A stretch of DNA of 64,000 nt from Salinivirga cyanobacteriivorans (GCF_001443605.1 NZ_CP013118.1:1809501-1873500); one strand, 5' to 3'. Positions 37,501 to 46,662 are shown, numbered from the stretch's first letter. Notes: generated by a model not told the origin, from the letters alone. Numbers and translations: made by a program.

Positions 37501-37621
37501 CTATGCTTCGGGAAGCTCAAGACAGGAAGCGCTCAGAGCCGGCTGCACCGACTTCATCTCCAAACCCATAGAGAGCAACAAACTTAAAAGAATGATAAGA
37601 CAGTACATTAAAAAACGCTAA
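34502..37621 (+). CDS. Hybrid sensor histidine kinase with multiple PAS domains
   Basis: A 1039-residue soluble-looking hybrid kinase without a membrane segment. About five PAS/PAC units fill residues 10-645 (for example NELKFRTIFEAAPIGILHYN and KEYRLLVENQNDLIVKVNAA). A coil leads to the HisKA domain with phospho-acceptor His686 (LSHEIRTPMNGILGF), the ATPase domain (NLLKNALKFT, DTGPGIP, GSGLGLAIS) and a receiver domain with acidic pocket AEDDD and phospho-Asp971 (ILMDIKMPVMNG). The signal is probably internal or redox-linked. No regulator gene is adjacent, so the partner is unknown. A weak promoter-like TTAATTTG lies at 34435-34442. Confidence 0.93.
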   Translation: MGVNKLTDRNYEYLFTKLDKGIIYQDRTKRIIDLNPKAQQILGIKKEELPVTFPDPDRHVLINKTGDYPLPYTTVLDTGEATENQFFLYRDIKHDREIPICIQAIPAKKAEESEPEIITLIIDYTDPSQVSSNSYKIEQWESIQDLAKIGVWEYNPFTNEFSGSEQAIKIYGIKTEPDSEQTTYKFPLERVQQNIPDREKVNTALKQLIEKSQANDLEQEAIEYEIYREDNNKKIHVQSIAMPVKDKKGNLIKIRGTIQDITRTKEMEQAIRENELKFRTIFEAAPIGILHYNPEGVITACNEKFVDIIGSSQEVLCGLNMYKLPNKKLVKTIDESLKKGSAKYEDWYTSITGKKTTYVRILFKGITDYNDQIIAGMGLVEDITDRWKAEQKLKENTQKLKTAQKIGRIGSWQFDLVSNKVEASKQAYEIYGLKPGQKLTIERTQEIPLPQYRTKLNKALEELLAGKSNYELEFKIKRPIDGKIAHIYSIAEFNKEKNLVIGTIQDITELKKTQETLNKREKEYRLLVENQNDLIVKVNAAGEFEFVSDSYCKLFDKSREQLLGSSFMPLVHEDDHASTNQAMKNLYKPPYKCVLEHRAMTKYGWRWLEWKDNAITDKDGNVTSIVGTGRDITERKLAETKVAEKNRELSETLHQIQEINIELEVAKEKAEQSDRLKTVFLGNLSHEIRTPMNGILGFANLLKSENLTASKQKKYLNVIQKSGRRMLALIDDLIDISRIEAGQMEIKDHKINLNELMDDIYVFFKPDAERKKLYFTHKKDLDNTEAIIKTDGEKLEQVITNLLKNALKFTREGQINFGYERVKNVIKFWVKDTGPGIPSSHLKTIFDRFRQVEDTPFREEEGSGLGLAISKAFVEAMGGEIWVDSQVNEGATFYFTLPYIPTEQTQRTAQNEDNIDIDQKVRILIAEDDDTSKMYLQELLETDKAELIFAKNGTEVIDKFQHETIDMILMDIKMPVMNGLDATRHIREMDPHIPIIAQTAYASGSSRQEALRAGCTDFISKPIESNKLKRMIRQYIKKR

Positions 37622-37727
37622 AGTCGTAGTATACTTCCATGAGGTGTAATTTGACGGGACTATAATTCTTTGCCCCGGCAAAAAGAAAAAACAATACCAA
37701 ACCCACCCTGTGAGGGTTGACCGGATG

Positions 37728-40169
37728 CTAATATGGGTCCATATCCGGATTGATGATCACACTCTTCAGCCCTTCGGCCTGGCGAACTTTAGCGATGGCA
37801 TTATTCACAGCAGATTTAATTTCCAATGTTTGAGCCGACCGCTCCATTTTGAGTGTCAACTCCATGATGTAATAAGTCTGTATTCGGCCAATAACAGGGG
37901 CTTGTGGGCCTAAAACCTGCAACCCACTAATTTTTTTACAGGCAGCGGCCAACATGTTAGCTGCTCTTTTACAAACGTCGTATTTTTTATGCTTTAAAGT
38001 CACAGCCAAAATCCGGGTAAAAGGTGGGTAAGCAAACTGATAACGTTGCTGAAGTTCTTGTTCAGCAAATACGCCATAATTCCCTTCCTGCAAATAGCTG
38101 ATTACAGAATGCTCAGGTTGAGAGGTTTGTATGATAACCCGCCCATTGTCTGCGTGGCGACCGGCCCGCCCCGCCACCTGCATCAAAAGCTGCATACTCC
38201 GCTCAAAAGATCTGAAATCGGGGAAACTAAATAAATTGTCGGCATTAAGTACACCCACCAAATTCACATTTCTGAAATCAAGCCCTTTGGTCACCATTTG
38301 CGTACCTACCAATATATCAATCTCACCCTGATCGAATTGGCCTATTATACGTTCATGGCTGTTTTTTCGCCGGGTAGCATCCTGATCGAAACGCGCAATA
38401 CGGGCATCAGGAAGTATGACTTGCAATTCCTCTTCTATCTTTTCTGTACCAAAACCCATGGTTTTCATATTCACATTTCCACACTCCACGCATTTGCCGG
38501 CATTACGTACCGAAAAGCCACAATAATGGCAAACTAACCTATTATCTCTTTTGTGGTATGTGAGGCGCACGTCGCAATGGGGACAAACAGGAATATGACC
38601 GCAATCGAAACATTGCAAATAGGGACTAAAGCCCCTGCGATTCTGAAACAGAATAACCTGCCTGCCAGCCCCTAGCTCCTCTTCAACGGCATTCAATAAA
38701 ACAGGCGTTAAGTGCGCGCGCACCTTTCGCCTGCGCCACCATTTAGCATAATCAACAATAACAATTTCAGGATGTGTAAAGGCACCAAAACGCTCTACCA
38801 ATTTTACCAATGCATACTTTTTTGCTTTATGGTTTGCCAGGCTCTCAAGCGAAGGCGTTGCGGTTCCCATTAGCACATTGGCCTTATATAGGTTAGATAA
38901 AACAATGGCAGCATCGCGGGCGTTGTAGCGCGGAGCAGGATCTTGCTGTTTATATGAACGATCGTGTTCCTCATCAACAATTATGCAGCCTAAATTTTTG
39001 TAAGGTAAAAAAATGGCTGAACGTGGCCCGATTATTACCTGGAACCGCTCGCCTTTGCGCACATCATGCCACATTTCAATGCGTTGTGCAGCATGAATAC
39101 GTGAGTGGTAAACAGCTACCTTTTCTCCAAATACTTTCCTAAAACGATGCACCAACTGGCCGGTAAGTGCAATTTCGGGCAACAACACCAATGCCTGCTT
39201 CCCTTCTTGAATAATACGCGAAATTAAATGAAAATACACCTCAGTTTTGCCACTGGAAGTCACCCCATAAAGCAAGGTGGGTTTTTGTTTTTCCCATTCA
39301 CTTAAAATCGTCTCAAATACTTCATGCTGTTTGGCCGATAATTGGGGTAGCGGCTCAGGATCAGCCACTTGTTCTGCCAGTCGATCCACTACATATTCCT
39401 CCTCGATTAGCCAGCCTTTATCAATCAGCGACTTCAGGACAGCATCCGAAACACCTGCCCCTTCCTTTACTGCCTTGCGAGCTGCAGCACCCTGCGCTTT
39501 CCAGAAATACTCGAGTACCTTTTTTTGTGCCGGCGCACGTTTTAACTCCTTAAGGTCAACATTTCCTTTAGCAGCCAAATTATAATTCAACCGGAGTGTA
39601 CGTGTCACCTTTGGTTTATATTGTTCGCTTACAGCTTCACGAATACCAATATACTTTTCGGCAGTAAGTGTTTTTATGAGCCGCATCAACTTATGCGATG
39701 AAAAATGCGTGAGCAGCTCTTTTATCCGCATTTCCTGGTGGGCAATGATTATTTGGAGCAGAGTTCGTGCCTCATCTTGATCAAGGCTTTCAGGAACTGT
39801 TTTTTCGATAGCAAAAATTCGGGTCTCACTATGAATTTTAAACATAGCGGGAAGTGCAGCCTCACAAACTTCTCCAAGGGTACACATATAATATTCTGCC
39901 ATCCATTCCCAAAATTTTAAAGAAATTTCGGGAACTACCGGATCTTTTTCCAACACATCAGACAGCGGCTTGGTATTATAGCCAGGAGCATTGTTATGCA
40001 AGGCTCTGACAATTCCGGCGTACATTTTTTGCTTGCCAAAATTTACAAGCACACGACTACCAACACCCACATAATTAAAATCATATGGAATCTTATAGGT
40101 AAAGGTACCCTCAGCTGCCAATGGCAAAATAACTTCAGCGAACTTTTTTGTACGTTTTTTGTCAGTCAT
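37728..40169 (-). CDS. priA: Primosomal replication helicase PriA
   Basis: The 3'-5' helicase that restarts collapsed replication forks. The 813 residues hold the N-terminal DNA-binding region (FAEVILPLAAEGTFTYKIP), the Walker A motif YGVTSSGKTEVY (usual form GVTGSGKTE), the DEAH-type box IIVDEEHDRSYKQQDP, the helicase motifs GTATPSLES and LVGTQMVTKG, and the paired zinc fingers (CFDCGHIPVCPHC, CHYCGFSVRNAGKCVECG). The start 9 bases upstream is possible; 40169 (MTDKKRTKK) is preferred. The downstream convergent gene is the hybrid kinase, 106 bases away. Confidence 0.94.
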   Translation of the reverse strand: MTDKKRTKKFAEVILPLAAEGTFTYKIPYDFNYVGVGSRVLVNFGKQKMYAGIVRALHNNAPGYNTKPLSDVLEKDPVVPEISLKFWEWMAEYYMCTLGEVCEAALPAMFKIHSETRIFAIEKTVPESLDQDEARTLLQIIIAHQEMRIKELLTHFSSHKLMRLIKTLTAEKYIGIREAVSEQYKPKVTRTLRLNYNLAAKGNVDLKELKRAPAQKKVLEYFWKAQGAAARKAVKEGAGVSDAVLKSLIDKGWLIEEEYVVDRLAEQVADPEPLPQLSAKQHEVFETILSEWEKQKPTLLYGVTSSGKTEVYFHLISRIIQEGKQALVLLPEIALTGQLVHRFRKVFGEKVAVYHSRIHAAQRIEMWHDVRKGERFQVIIGPRSAIFLPYKNLGCIIVDEEHDRSYKQQDPAPRYNARDAAIVLSNLYKANVLMGTATPSLESLANHKAKKYALVKLVERFGAFTHPEIVIVDYAKWWRRRKVRAHLTPVLLNAVEEELGAGRQVILFQNRRGFSPYLQCFDCGHIPVCPHCDVRLTYHKRDNRLVCHYCGFSVRNAGKCVECGNVNMKTMGFGTEKIEEELQVILPDARIARFDQDATRRKNSHERIIGQFDQGEIDILVGTQMVTKGLDFRNVNLVGVLNADNLFSFPDFRSFERSMQLLMQVAGRAGRHADNGRVIIQTSQPEHSVISYLQEGNYGVFAEQELQQRYQFAYPPFTRILAVTLKHKKYDVCKRAANMLAAACKKISGLQVLGPQAPVIGRIQTYYIMELTLKMERSAQTLEIKSAVNNAIAKVRQAEGLKSVIINPDMDPY

Positions 40170-40220
40170 GCAGCGCAAGTTAATAGTTTTATGTTTTTTT
40201 ACACTGCCAGATTTGAATAA

Positions 40221-41159
40221 ATGAGCAAACGTCTTTTAGCACATGCGGCCCTTATCGGAGCCAACCTGATTTACGGAGTAAACTATTCGGTAGCTAAATG
40301 GATTATGCCTGATTATGTAAGTCCCTTTGCGCTGGTAGTGATGAGGGCAATTGGCGGTGTGCTGCTTTTTTGGACATTCGCTTCATTTGGAGTAAAGGAG
40401 AAAGTAAAACGCAAAGACCTATACAGACTTGCGCTATGTGGAATGTTTGGGGTTGCATTTAACCAAATGATGTTCCTTGCCGGATTAAATTTCACCACAC
40501 CTATTGATGCCAGTATTATTATGACAGCTAATCCGATAGTGGTGCTAATTGCGGCACTTGTATTGCTTGGAGAGCGTATTACATGGCGTAAAACACTTGG
40601 AATTATACTTGGAGGCTCCGGAGCCATATTATTAATCACTTCTGGCGGAAATGTATCTTTAGACTCTGAACATTTTGTCGGCAACCTTCTTATGCTGGGC
40701 AACACCAGTTCATATGCCATGTATCTTGTACTGGTAAAACCACTAATGAAAAAATACCACCCGCTCACAGTAATAAAATGGGTATTCCTTTTTGGTTCTT
40801 TTATTATTATTCCGGTAGGTTTCGGTCAATTCAGCACTACTGATTTTAGCAATTTCACAACAGAAGTATGGCTATCTATTGGATATGTAGTGATTTTCAC
40901 AACATTTTTTGCCTACCTGCTTAATATTGTAGCCATGAAATGGGTTAGCCCTACCCTTGCCAGTACGTATATTTATTCTCAGCCGGTTATTGCCAGCGTT
41001 GTAGCTATCATTATGCTTCAAGACCATCTTACATGGCTGAAAGTAATATCAACCGGTTTGGTTTTTGCCGGCGTATATTTTGTAAACCTGGCCGGGCAGC
41101 GACAAATGAAAAGAAGGTTGAAGTCCGCTGGTAAAAGCACTGTTCAAAGTCAGAATTAG
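40221..41159 (+). CDS. EamA/DMT-family transporter
   Basis: A 312-residue inner-membrane protein with ten hydrophobic helices arranged as two EamA repeats (first repeat begins ANLIYGVNYSVAKW, second AMYLVLVKPLMKKYHPLTV). The RxxxGxxLFW pattern in helix 2 (VMRAIGGVLLFW) and the end of each repeat (LGIILGGSGAILLI, STGLVFAGVYFVNL) are typical. The family exports amino acids, nucleosides or other metabolites; the substrate is unknown. It is divergent from priA, and its stop codon overlaps the stop of the convergent kinase gene. Confidence 0.9.
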   Translation: MSKRLLAHAALIGANLIYGVNYSVAKWIMPDYVSPFALVVMRAIGGVLLFWTFASFGVKEKVKRKDLYRLALCGMFGVAFNQMMFLAGLNFTTPIDASIIMTANPIVVLIAALVLLGERITWRKTLGIILGGSGAILLITSGGNVSLDSEHFVGNLLMLGNTSSYAMYLVLVKPLMKKYHPLTVIKWVFLFGSFIIIPVGFGQFSTTDFSNFTTEVWLSIGYVVIFTTFFAYLLNIVAMKWVSPTLASTYIYSQPVIASVVAIIMLQDHLTWLKVISTGLVFAGVYFVNLAGQRQMKRRLKSAGKSTVQSQN

Positions 41160-43240
41160 TCACCTAAAATAAACCACACCTCAGCCCGGGTACCGGGTTG
41201 TTTTTCTACTATTTTTAATTCGCCCTCCATGGCCTGCATATAGATATTTGAAATATGTAAACCCAGACCTACACCTCGTTCTCCCAAAGTCCCTTTTTGC
41301 AACCTTACAGCAGGTTCAAGTATCTCATTAATTTCTTCAGGCGCTATGCCCACACCATAATCTTCCACTGCTATGCACACTTTATCTGCTTCCTGTGTGG
41401 CTTTAATTTCAATTTCACCCGAATCGTCGCTAAATTTTATGGCATTAGATAACAAATTCTGTAAAACAGACTGGGTCATATTTAAATCGGCCCAAACCTG
41501 TAGGTTTTCATCAAGTTTGGTATTTATTGTGAGTTTCTTAAACTCCAAATCATTTTTAAAAAAACTTACAGCCTCATCAACAATACTTTGAACTGAAAAT
41601 GATTCAAAATAGGGTTGAATTTCCTGAATATTAATATTGGCCCATATCATTAAGTTATTCAAAAGAAACAATGATTGATTCACTTCTCTTGATAATTCTT
41701 TTACCATTGAGAGGCCTTTTTCTGTATCAAGTCCCTGTTCATTAATCATCCGCATAAGCATATAAACCGAACTTAAAGGACTCCGAAGATCGTGCGAAAT
41801 GATACTGAACATGGAATCTTTAATATGATTTACCTCTTCAAGTTGTTGTTTTTGCTCAAGCACTGCTTCATTTAACTCACTCAATTGGTTGTTCTTATTG
41901 TCTATTTGCTCTTTCTGAAGTGCTAATAATTTATTCTGCCGGCGCTTATTCCGCAGGGTCACGTATAAAAACACCAATACGATAATGAGTATAAGAATAA
42001 TACCTCCGCCAACGAAAAAAGAAAATCGCTGATGTGTTTGCTTGAGCCTTAATGCCTTATTCTCCTTTTCCTTTTGTGCCAACTGATACTTAGCCTCCAG
42101 GCCTTCAATAACAGCCTCGTTCTCACTAATTTTCAGGCTATCTATTATCTCATGATTTAACACATAATACTTTAATGCCTTCTCTGAAAGGTTGTTTTTG
42201 TCATATAACTTGTAAAGGGACTCATAAACTCTTCCCGAATTGGGAGGATTTTTCTGTAGTTTTGCTATTTCGAGGGCTTTAAGGTAATAATGTTCAGCTT
42301 CTTCAAATTGATTAAGCGTATCGTAATAATATCCCATTCCATAAAAACCAAAATATTTGGCTTTATCGAAACCATTTGCAATACCTATATCGAGTACTTT
42401 TCTTATATATTTCTGTCCCCTTTTATGTTCACCGGCATCAATGTATTGTATGCCTAAATTATAATATGCCGGTGCAGCAGCAACTTCGCCTCTTCCGAGT
42501 CGATACATACGAGCACTATTCTCAAGCTTCTCAAGACTTTTTGTGATATCACCAGCATCTTTTGCTACAATAGATTGATTGTTATATATTTTCCCAAGAG
42601 CATTATAGAGTTTTTCCTTCCTGGCTATTTCCTCCGCTTTGGCATAGTATTTCAATGCTTTCTGAGGTTTATTATTGGTTCGCATTATTTCACCAATGGT
42701 AATGTAAATGGAAGTTTTGTGTGCCAATGTACCTGAAGCATCTATTAAATTCAGTGCCTTTAAGGCATATCTCATAGACTTTTCTCGCTCTCCTATCAAA
42801 TCGAAATAATTCACTACCAACAAATTGTATTTCAGCAATAATGCGGAATCGACATCATGTTTTTCTATTTTCTTTTCAAGTTCTCCAAAAATTGGTTCCG
42901 CATTTTTTCGGTCTGCTATATCAATGTATGTTTTAAACCCAGACATCAAAATTTCAATCTCGTCTTCTTTATCGAGCCATTTGATTTTTCTTCCCCTGTC
43001 GAAAAATTCTATGGCTTTATTAAAGTCACCTCTGTAATGATTCAATTCGGCGCCTATTATACAATAATCAGCATACTGCTGATCAGTTAGTGCTGTTGTT
43101 TCAACTTTTTTAAGGTGGCGCAATGCATTTTTGTAATCATCCCGGGCATAATAATATGAGAGAGAGTCTATAGAACCCAGAACTACAGAATTCGAGCTAA
43201 TTAAAAATAAAAAAATAAATACCATCAATAATCTTTGCAT
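41156..43240 (-). CDS. TPR-containing sensor histidine kinase
   Basis: A 694-residue membrane kinase. It has a signal peptide (MQRLLMVFIFLFLISSNSVV), a TPR-rich periplasmic sensor (about 30-370, for example ALKYYAKAEEIARKEKLYNA), a membrane helix at about 407-429, a coiled coil (QLSELNEAVLEQKQQLEEV), HisKA with His483 (SIISHDLRSPLSS) and an ATPase domain (NLLSNAIKFS, YGVGIAPEEI, RGVGLGLHIS). There is no receiver domain and no regulator gene nearby. This architecture is common in Bacteroidota. Its stop overlaps that of the DMT transporter gene on the other strand. Confidence 0.92.
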   Translation of the reverse strand: MQRLLMVFIFLFLISSNSVVLGSIDSLSYYYARDDYKNALRHLKKVETTALTDQQYADYCIIGAELNHYRGDFNKAIEFFDRGRKIKWLDKEDEIEILMSGFKTYIDIADRKNAEPIFGELEKKIEKHDVDSALLLKYNLLVVNYFDLIGEREKSMRYALKALNLIDASGTLAHKTSIYITIGEIMRTNNKPQKALKYYAKAEEIARKEKLYNALGKIYNNQSIVAKDAGDITKSLEKLENSARMYRLGRGEVAAAPAYYNLGIQYIDAGEHKRGQKYIRKVLDIGIANGFDKAKYFGFYGMGYYYDTLNQFEEAEHYYLKALEIAKLQKNPPNSGRVYESLYKLYDKNNLSEKALKYYVLNHEIIDSLKISENEAVIEGLEAKYQLAQKEKENKALRLKQTHQRFSFFVGGGIILILIIVLVFLYVTLRNKRRQNKLLALQKEQIDNKNNQLSELNEAVLEQKQQLEEVNHIKDSMFSIISHDLRSPLSSVYMLMRMINEQGLDTEKGLSMVKELSREVNQSLFLLNNLMIWANINIQEIQPYFESFSVQSIVDEAVSFFKNDLEFKKLTINTKLDENLQVWADLNMTQSVLQNLLSNAIKFSDDSGEIEIKATQEADKVCIAVEDYGVGIAPEEINEILEPAVRLQKGTLGERGVGLGLHISNIYMQAMEGELKIVEKQPGTRAEVWFILGD

Positions 43241-43318
43241 CAGTCAAAATTTAGATTCAATTTATGGATTTATTTCCATAAAAGTCTGTAACAATTTATA
43301 AAAATAACATGAAAAGTT

Positions 43319-44692
43319 CTAATTGTTTTGCTTAAAAACACTGCCTTGAATCAGGATTCCTTCATCTGTTATGCCGGTTAAGCCTTCAATGATCCAATTA
43401 TTTTCAAAATCATTCATCTCTTCCTTTTCCAATACTCCGGGAATCCGGATAAAAACTCTACCTGAATTGTTTTTTTGGTTAGAAAAGCCTTCTACAAACT
43501 GTCCGTTAACAAGCTCATTTAACAGCATAAGTAAAGCCTTTTTATTTCGTGAGAAGTATAAATGATCTCTCAATTGAGTGACAAATAACTTTTCTGTGTC
43601 GTCTGAATTTCTGAAACATATTTGAGATAGTTCGTCAGGGAGCATTCGGGCGATCGTGTAGTTTTTTTCATTCTCACCATTTTTGATCCTGATGGTTTCG
43701 TATTCAGTAAAAAAACGATTACCTGTTGCAAAAGGTGCGGCATCATACCGTAACTTAACCATTGCAACATCCTCAGATATGCCATTGAAATTACAATGCA
43801 TCCATGTTATGCTTCCATCAACCCAGGCATCAATTAAGCTATTAAATTTAAATTGATATTTATCTTCAGCATCCCAGAGTATTTGGGCTTTTTCATCGTT
43901 CATGAAATTGCGTATGCACCCAGCATTGCCGAATGCATATTGTACGGCGCCGGTGGCTGAAACAGGTATGTTTTTATGAAAATTATCGGCATTAAGGTCC
44001 CCGCAAACCTGTTGAATACTGTCTATAGCAAGTTTATAATAATAGGCATCCTGTACCTTATGAATTACTAAACGATATTTAGAAGCCTTTACCGGCACAT
44101 TTCGAAACAATGAACTTTGCTTTTTCAACCAGGCAAATACTTGCTTCGTGTTGCCTTCAAATTGATTATGTGGAAACTCACGTAAGAATGAACCTGCATA
44201 TAATTCATTCTCAGCCGTTTTTTCCATTAACTCGCCATCGGTTCCAAGCACTATTAGCTTTGTGCCTTTAGCCATAAAAAACTTTTGCGGTTCTTTAATC
44301 TCGGTAAGATTAGCTACGCTTTTACCTTCAAAAAAGGTATCGTCCGCCAATTCATAATTCTCATCTGTAAATATCCAATATAGTGGCGATAAAGTTTTTT
44401 GACGAGTCAGATGCCATGATACCAATGCCCGGCCTGCTTTCACTTGATGCATTGCGAGTGCAGAATCGGGTAATATACCTAATAAATCATTTTCTGAATC
44501 AGCCTCAGCTCCACTCCAATGCGTTATACGCTCTACTGTTTTACTATCGTAATGATGGTATAATACAGCATGCTCATCGAGATAAGTGCGCAAGTCCGTT
44601 AGCGGACGGTCGTCCTTTTTAAAATAAAAATAAATTGTTCCTGCGGCAATTACAACAGTTAACAGAATGATAAGTATCCGGCCAGTTTTCAT
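43319..44692 (-). CDS. Membrane-anchored extracytoplasmic protein of unknown function
   Basis: I do not recognise a named family with confidence; it resembles the Bacteroidota proteins sometimes grouped as DUF3352-like. The 457 residues have one N-terminal membrane helix (about 5-24) followed by a basic pair (FKKDD) and a large soluble part with no enzyme motif I can see; it would face the periplasm. There are two half-like regions: one ending near residue 220, and one rich in strands (AVQYAFGNAG, WMHCNFNGI, VFIRIPGVLE). It lies 78 bases upstream of the TPR kinase gene in the same direction, and a dispersed repeat abuts its start. Confidence 0.7.
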   Translation of the reverse strand: MKTGRILIILLTVVIAAGTIYFYFKKDDRPLTDLRTYLDEHAVLYHHYDSKTVERITHWSGAEADSENDLLGILPDSALAMHQVKAGRALVSWHLTRQKTLSPLYWIFTDENYELADDTFFEGKSVANLTEIKEPQKFFMAKGTKLIVLGTDGELMEKTAENELYAGSFLREFPHNQFEGNTKQVFAWLKKQSSLFRNVPVKASKYRLVIHKVQDAYYYKLAIDSIQQVCGDLNADNFHKNIPVSATGAVQYAFGNAGCIRNFMNDEKAQILWDAEDKYQFKFNSLIDAWVDGSITWMHCNFNGISEDVAMVKLRYDAAPFATGNRFFTEYETIRIKNGENEKNYTIARMLPDELSQICFRNSDDTEKLFVTQLRDHLYFSRNKKALLMLLNELVNGQFVEGFSNQKNNSGRVFIRIPGVLEKEEMNDFENNWIIEGLTGITDEGILIQGSVFKQNN

Positions 44693-44713
44693 AATATAAT
44701 TTTGATTTTAGTA

Positions 44714-44838
44714 GTCATAACCTGCCCCTCCAAAGGGGATGAGTTCGCCATGATGAATTAAATTCCTAATAAACATAGATTTCACTTTCATTATAACCTT
44801 TTGTTTGTTTGACAAAATTTGGTCATAGCTCAGTTCAT
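44714..44838 (-). repeat. Dispersed intergenic repeat, copy 2 (upstream of the unknown anchored protein)
   Basis: Read on the minus strand: ATGAACTGAGCTATGAC (44822-44838), a GGTTATAATGAA block, the core TTCATCATGGCGAACTC (ending 44741), a hairpin (44725-44729 with 44734-44738) and AGGTTATGAC (44714-44723). It ends about 21 bases from the gene start. The blocks and their order match the copies at 30.3 and 52.5 kb, with sequence divergence between them. Confidence 0.7.
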
Positions 44839-44981
44839 ATTCAACTTATTTATACGCATTAATGAATAAGATAAAACTGAAATTCTATTCAAAGATAGTT
44901 TAAAAATAAGGGATATCAGGTTTGCTTCATTATGTTTGTATTAAATTAACACATCAAAACTTTCAGGAAAATTACTTAAAT

Positions 44982-45578
44982 ATGGAAAAAATAAACTGGA
45001 AACCCGGAACTCTGATATACCCTTTACCAGCCACTATTGTAAGCTGTGGTCATGATGAAAAAGACTATAATCTGATTACAATAGCCTGGACAGGCACAGT
45101 AAATTCAAAGCCCCCAATGTGCTACATTTCTGTAAGGAAAGAACGCCATTCATACGATATATTAAAGCAAACAGGGGATTTTGTAATTAACCTGACCACA
45201 GAAAAGCTTGCGCGGGCAACCGACTGGTGCGGCGTAAGATCGGGTCGCGATTATGATAAATTTAAAGAAATGAATCTCACACCCGGACCGGCAGAGAAAG
45301 TCGGGGCACCAATTATAAAGGAATCGCCATTGAATATTGAGTGCAAAACTCAACAAATAATTCCACTGGGCTCACATGACATGTTCATAGCAGAGGTGGT
45401 GAACATAAAAGCTTCAAAAGAATTTTTTGATTCGAAAGATGCATTCAGGCTGGATAAAGCCGGGTTAATTGCCTACAGCCACGGAAAATATTATAGTCTT
45501 GGCAAAAAACTGGGCAAGTTTGGATTTAGTGTACAGAAAAGGAAAAAGAAAAAACACAGAGGAAAACATAAAAGCTAA
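44982..45578 (+). CDS. Flavin reductase-like, FMN-binding split-barrel protein
   Basis: A 198-residue cytoplasmic protein of the flavin-reductase-like group that binds FMN and may reduce flavin with NAD(P)H. The core is seen in PGTLIYPLPATIVSCGHDEKD, LITIAWTGTVNSKPPMCYIS, RHSYDILKQTGDFVIN (the conserved segment at the flavin phosphate) and GSHDMFIAEVVN. The C-terminus is a basic tail (KRKKKKHRGKHKS). The frame opens 60 bases upstream, but the ATG at 44982 matches the family start. It has no obvious operon partner. The true substrate is unknown. Confidence 0.88.
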   Translation: MEKINWKPGTLIYPLPATIVSCGHDEKDYNLITIAWTGTVNSKPPMCYISVRKERHSYDILKQTGDFVINLTTEKLARATDWCGVRSGRDYDKFKEMNLTPGPAEKVGAPIIKESPLNIECKTQQIIPLGSHDMFIAEVVNIKASKEFFDSKDAFRLDKAGLIAYSHGKYYSLGKKLGKFGFSVQKRKKKKHRGKHKS

Positions 45579-45721
45579 CAGCACTTTAAAACATTTTTAA
45601 GCAAATTTTAAAACATTCCTGATAGAAATATCGTAAATTCCCGTAACCTTTTCGCCAAAAAAAGGGTAAAGCATATTTGTTGTAACATATATTGTTTGTA
45701 TCTTTTCAAAAAAATTTAGCC

Positions 45722-46609
45722 GTGCAAAAAATCATATTTTTCTCAATTATTATTTTTCTGACATCAGCATGTAATACAAGCCAGGAAAAGAAGGTAGAAG
45801 CTTCTAAAACCGATCAGGCTACGACAAATTCCCAGGACAAAAAACTTGTAGAACAAATTTTTTACAATGTGCCATCTCCACTTGAAATGGCACAGATGAC
45901 AAGAGACGCAGGGATGCAATTCAATTCAGAACTTACAAATCCCACAGAAAAAAAACAGTATTACATAGACCAAACCACGCAGGCACTTAACCTGGGTGTA
46001 TATGGGGCCGACTTAAGTTATGCCCGTATTTTTGATCAGGTGCAGGAAGCTGTAAATTTCCTGGCAGTTATTAGGGAGCTGACAGAATCATTGCAGATAC
46101 CCCAGGACGAAGAAACATTCGCGCTGGACAAGCTTGAAAAACACATTAATAACCGCGACACACTGCTTCACATCATCACTGAAATTTATAGTGATATGGA
46201 TATTTACCTGAAAGAAAACAACCGTGGCATTGTAGCCGCAATGATTATCACCGGTGGTTGGATTGAAGGTAATTACCTTGCACTTCAATCAATGAATAAA
46301 GAAAAGCCAAACGAAAAAGTTTTACGACGTGTTGCCGAACAAAAATTATCACTTGCAAGCCTCATAGAACTCATTAAACCGCACGTAAGAACAAACCACA
46401 AATCAGGGCAAATACTTGCCGACCTTGAAGAATTATATGTCATTTATGAAGATGTTACAATTGAAACCAAAAATAGCGGAATAGAAACAGATTCAGGCAA
46501 GGGAAAAACCACAATAAAAGGAAACACCAGAGTTGAAATAGATCAGGAAACACTTCAAAGCATTCAAAGCTTTATAAATGACCTGAGAAAAGATATTACA
46601 AACCCATAA
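45722..46609 (+). CDS. Lipoprotein of unknown function
   Basis: A 295-residue protein exported and lipidated at Cys17: from the GTG at 45722 the signal reads VQKIIFFSIIIFLTSAC with a lipobox (LTSAC). The frame also opens at a TTG 30 bases upstream, but that would give an unusual N-terminus. The mature part is almost entirely helical and charged (LNLGVYGADLSYARIFDQVQ, DEETFALDKLEKHINNRD) and has no motif known to me. A small secreted protein gene follows 53 bases later; the two may be one transcript ended by the terminator near 47.1 kb. Confidence 0.78.
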   Translation: MQKIIFFSIIIFLTSACNTSQEKKVEASKTDQATTNSQDKKLVEQIFYNVPSPLEMAQMTRDAGMQFNSELTNPTEKKQYYIDQTTQALNLGVYGADLSYARIFDQVQEAVNFLAVIRELTESLQIPQDEETFALDKLEKHINNRDTLLHIITEIYSDMDIYLKENNRGIVAAMIITGGWIEGNYLALQSMNKEKPNEKVLRRVAEQKLSLASLIELIKPHVRTNHKSGQILADLEELYVIYEDVTIETKNSGIETDSGKGKTTIKGNTRVEIDQETLQSIQSFINDLRKDITNP

Positions 46610-46662
46610 ATTTTTGGTCTTCATGATTGAAAATGCTAATATTGTATAAAAAATCGGTAAAA

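Noticed and set aside
37700..37718. Small stems (ACCCT/AGGGT, AACCC/GGGTT) between the hybrid kinase and priA
   Set aside because: Short arms, and the T-rich stretch on the minus strand is more than 10 bases away; not convincing as a terminator.
45586..45617. Two TTTAAAACATT direct repeats before the lipoprotein gene
   Set aside because: Very AT-rich context where such repeats arise by chance, and no palindrome or spacing pattern supports an operator.
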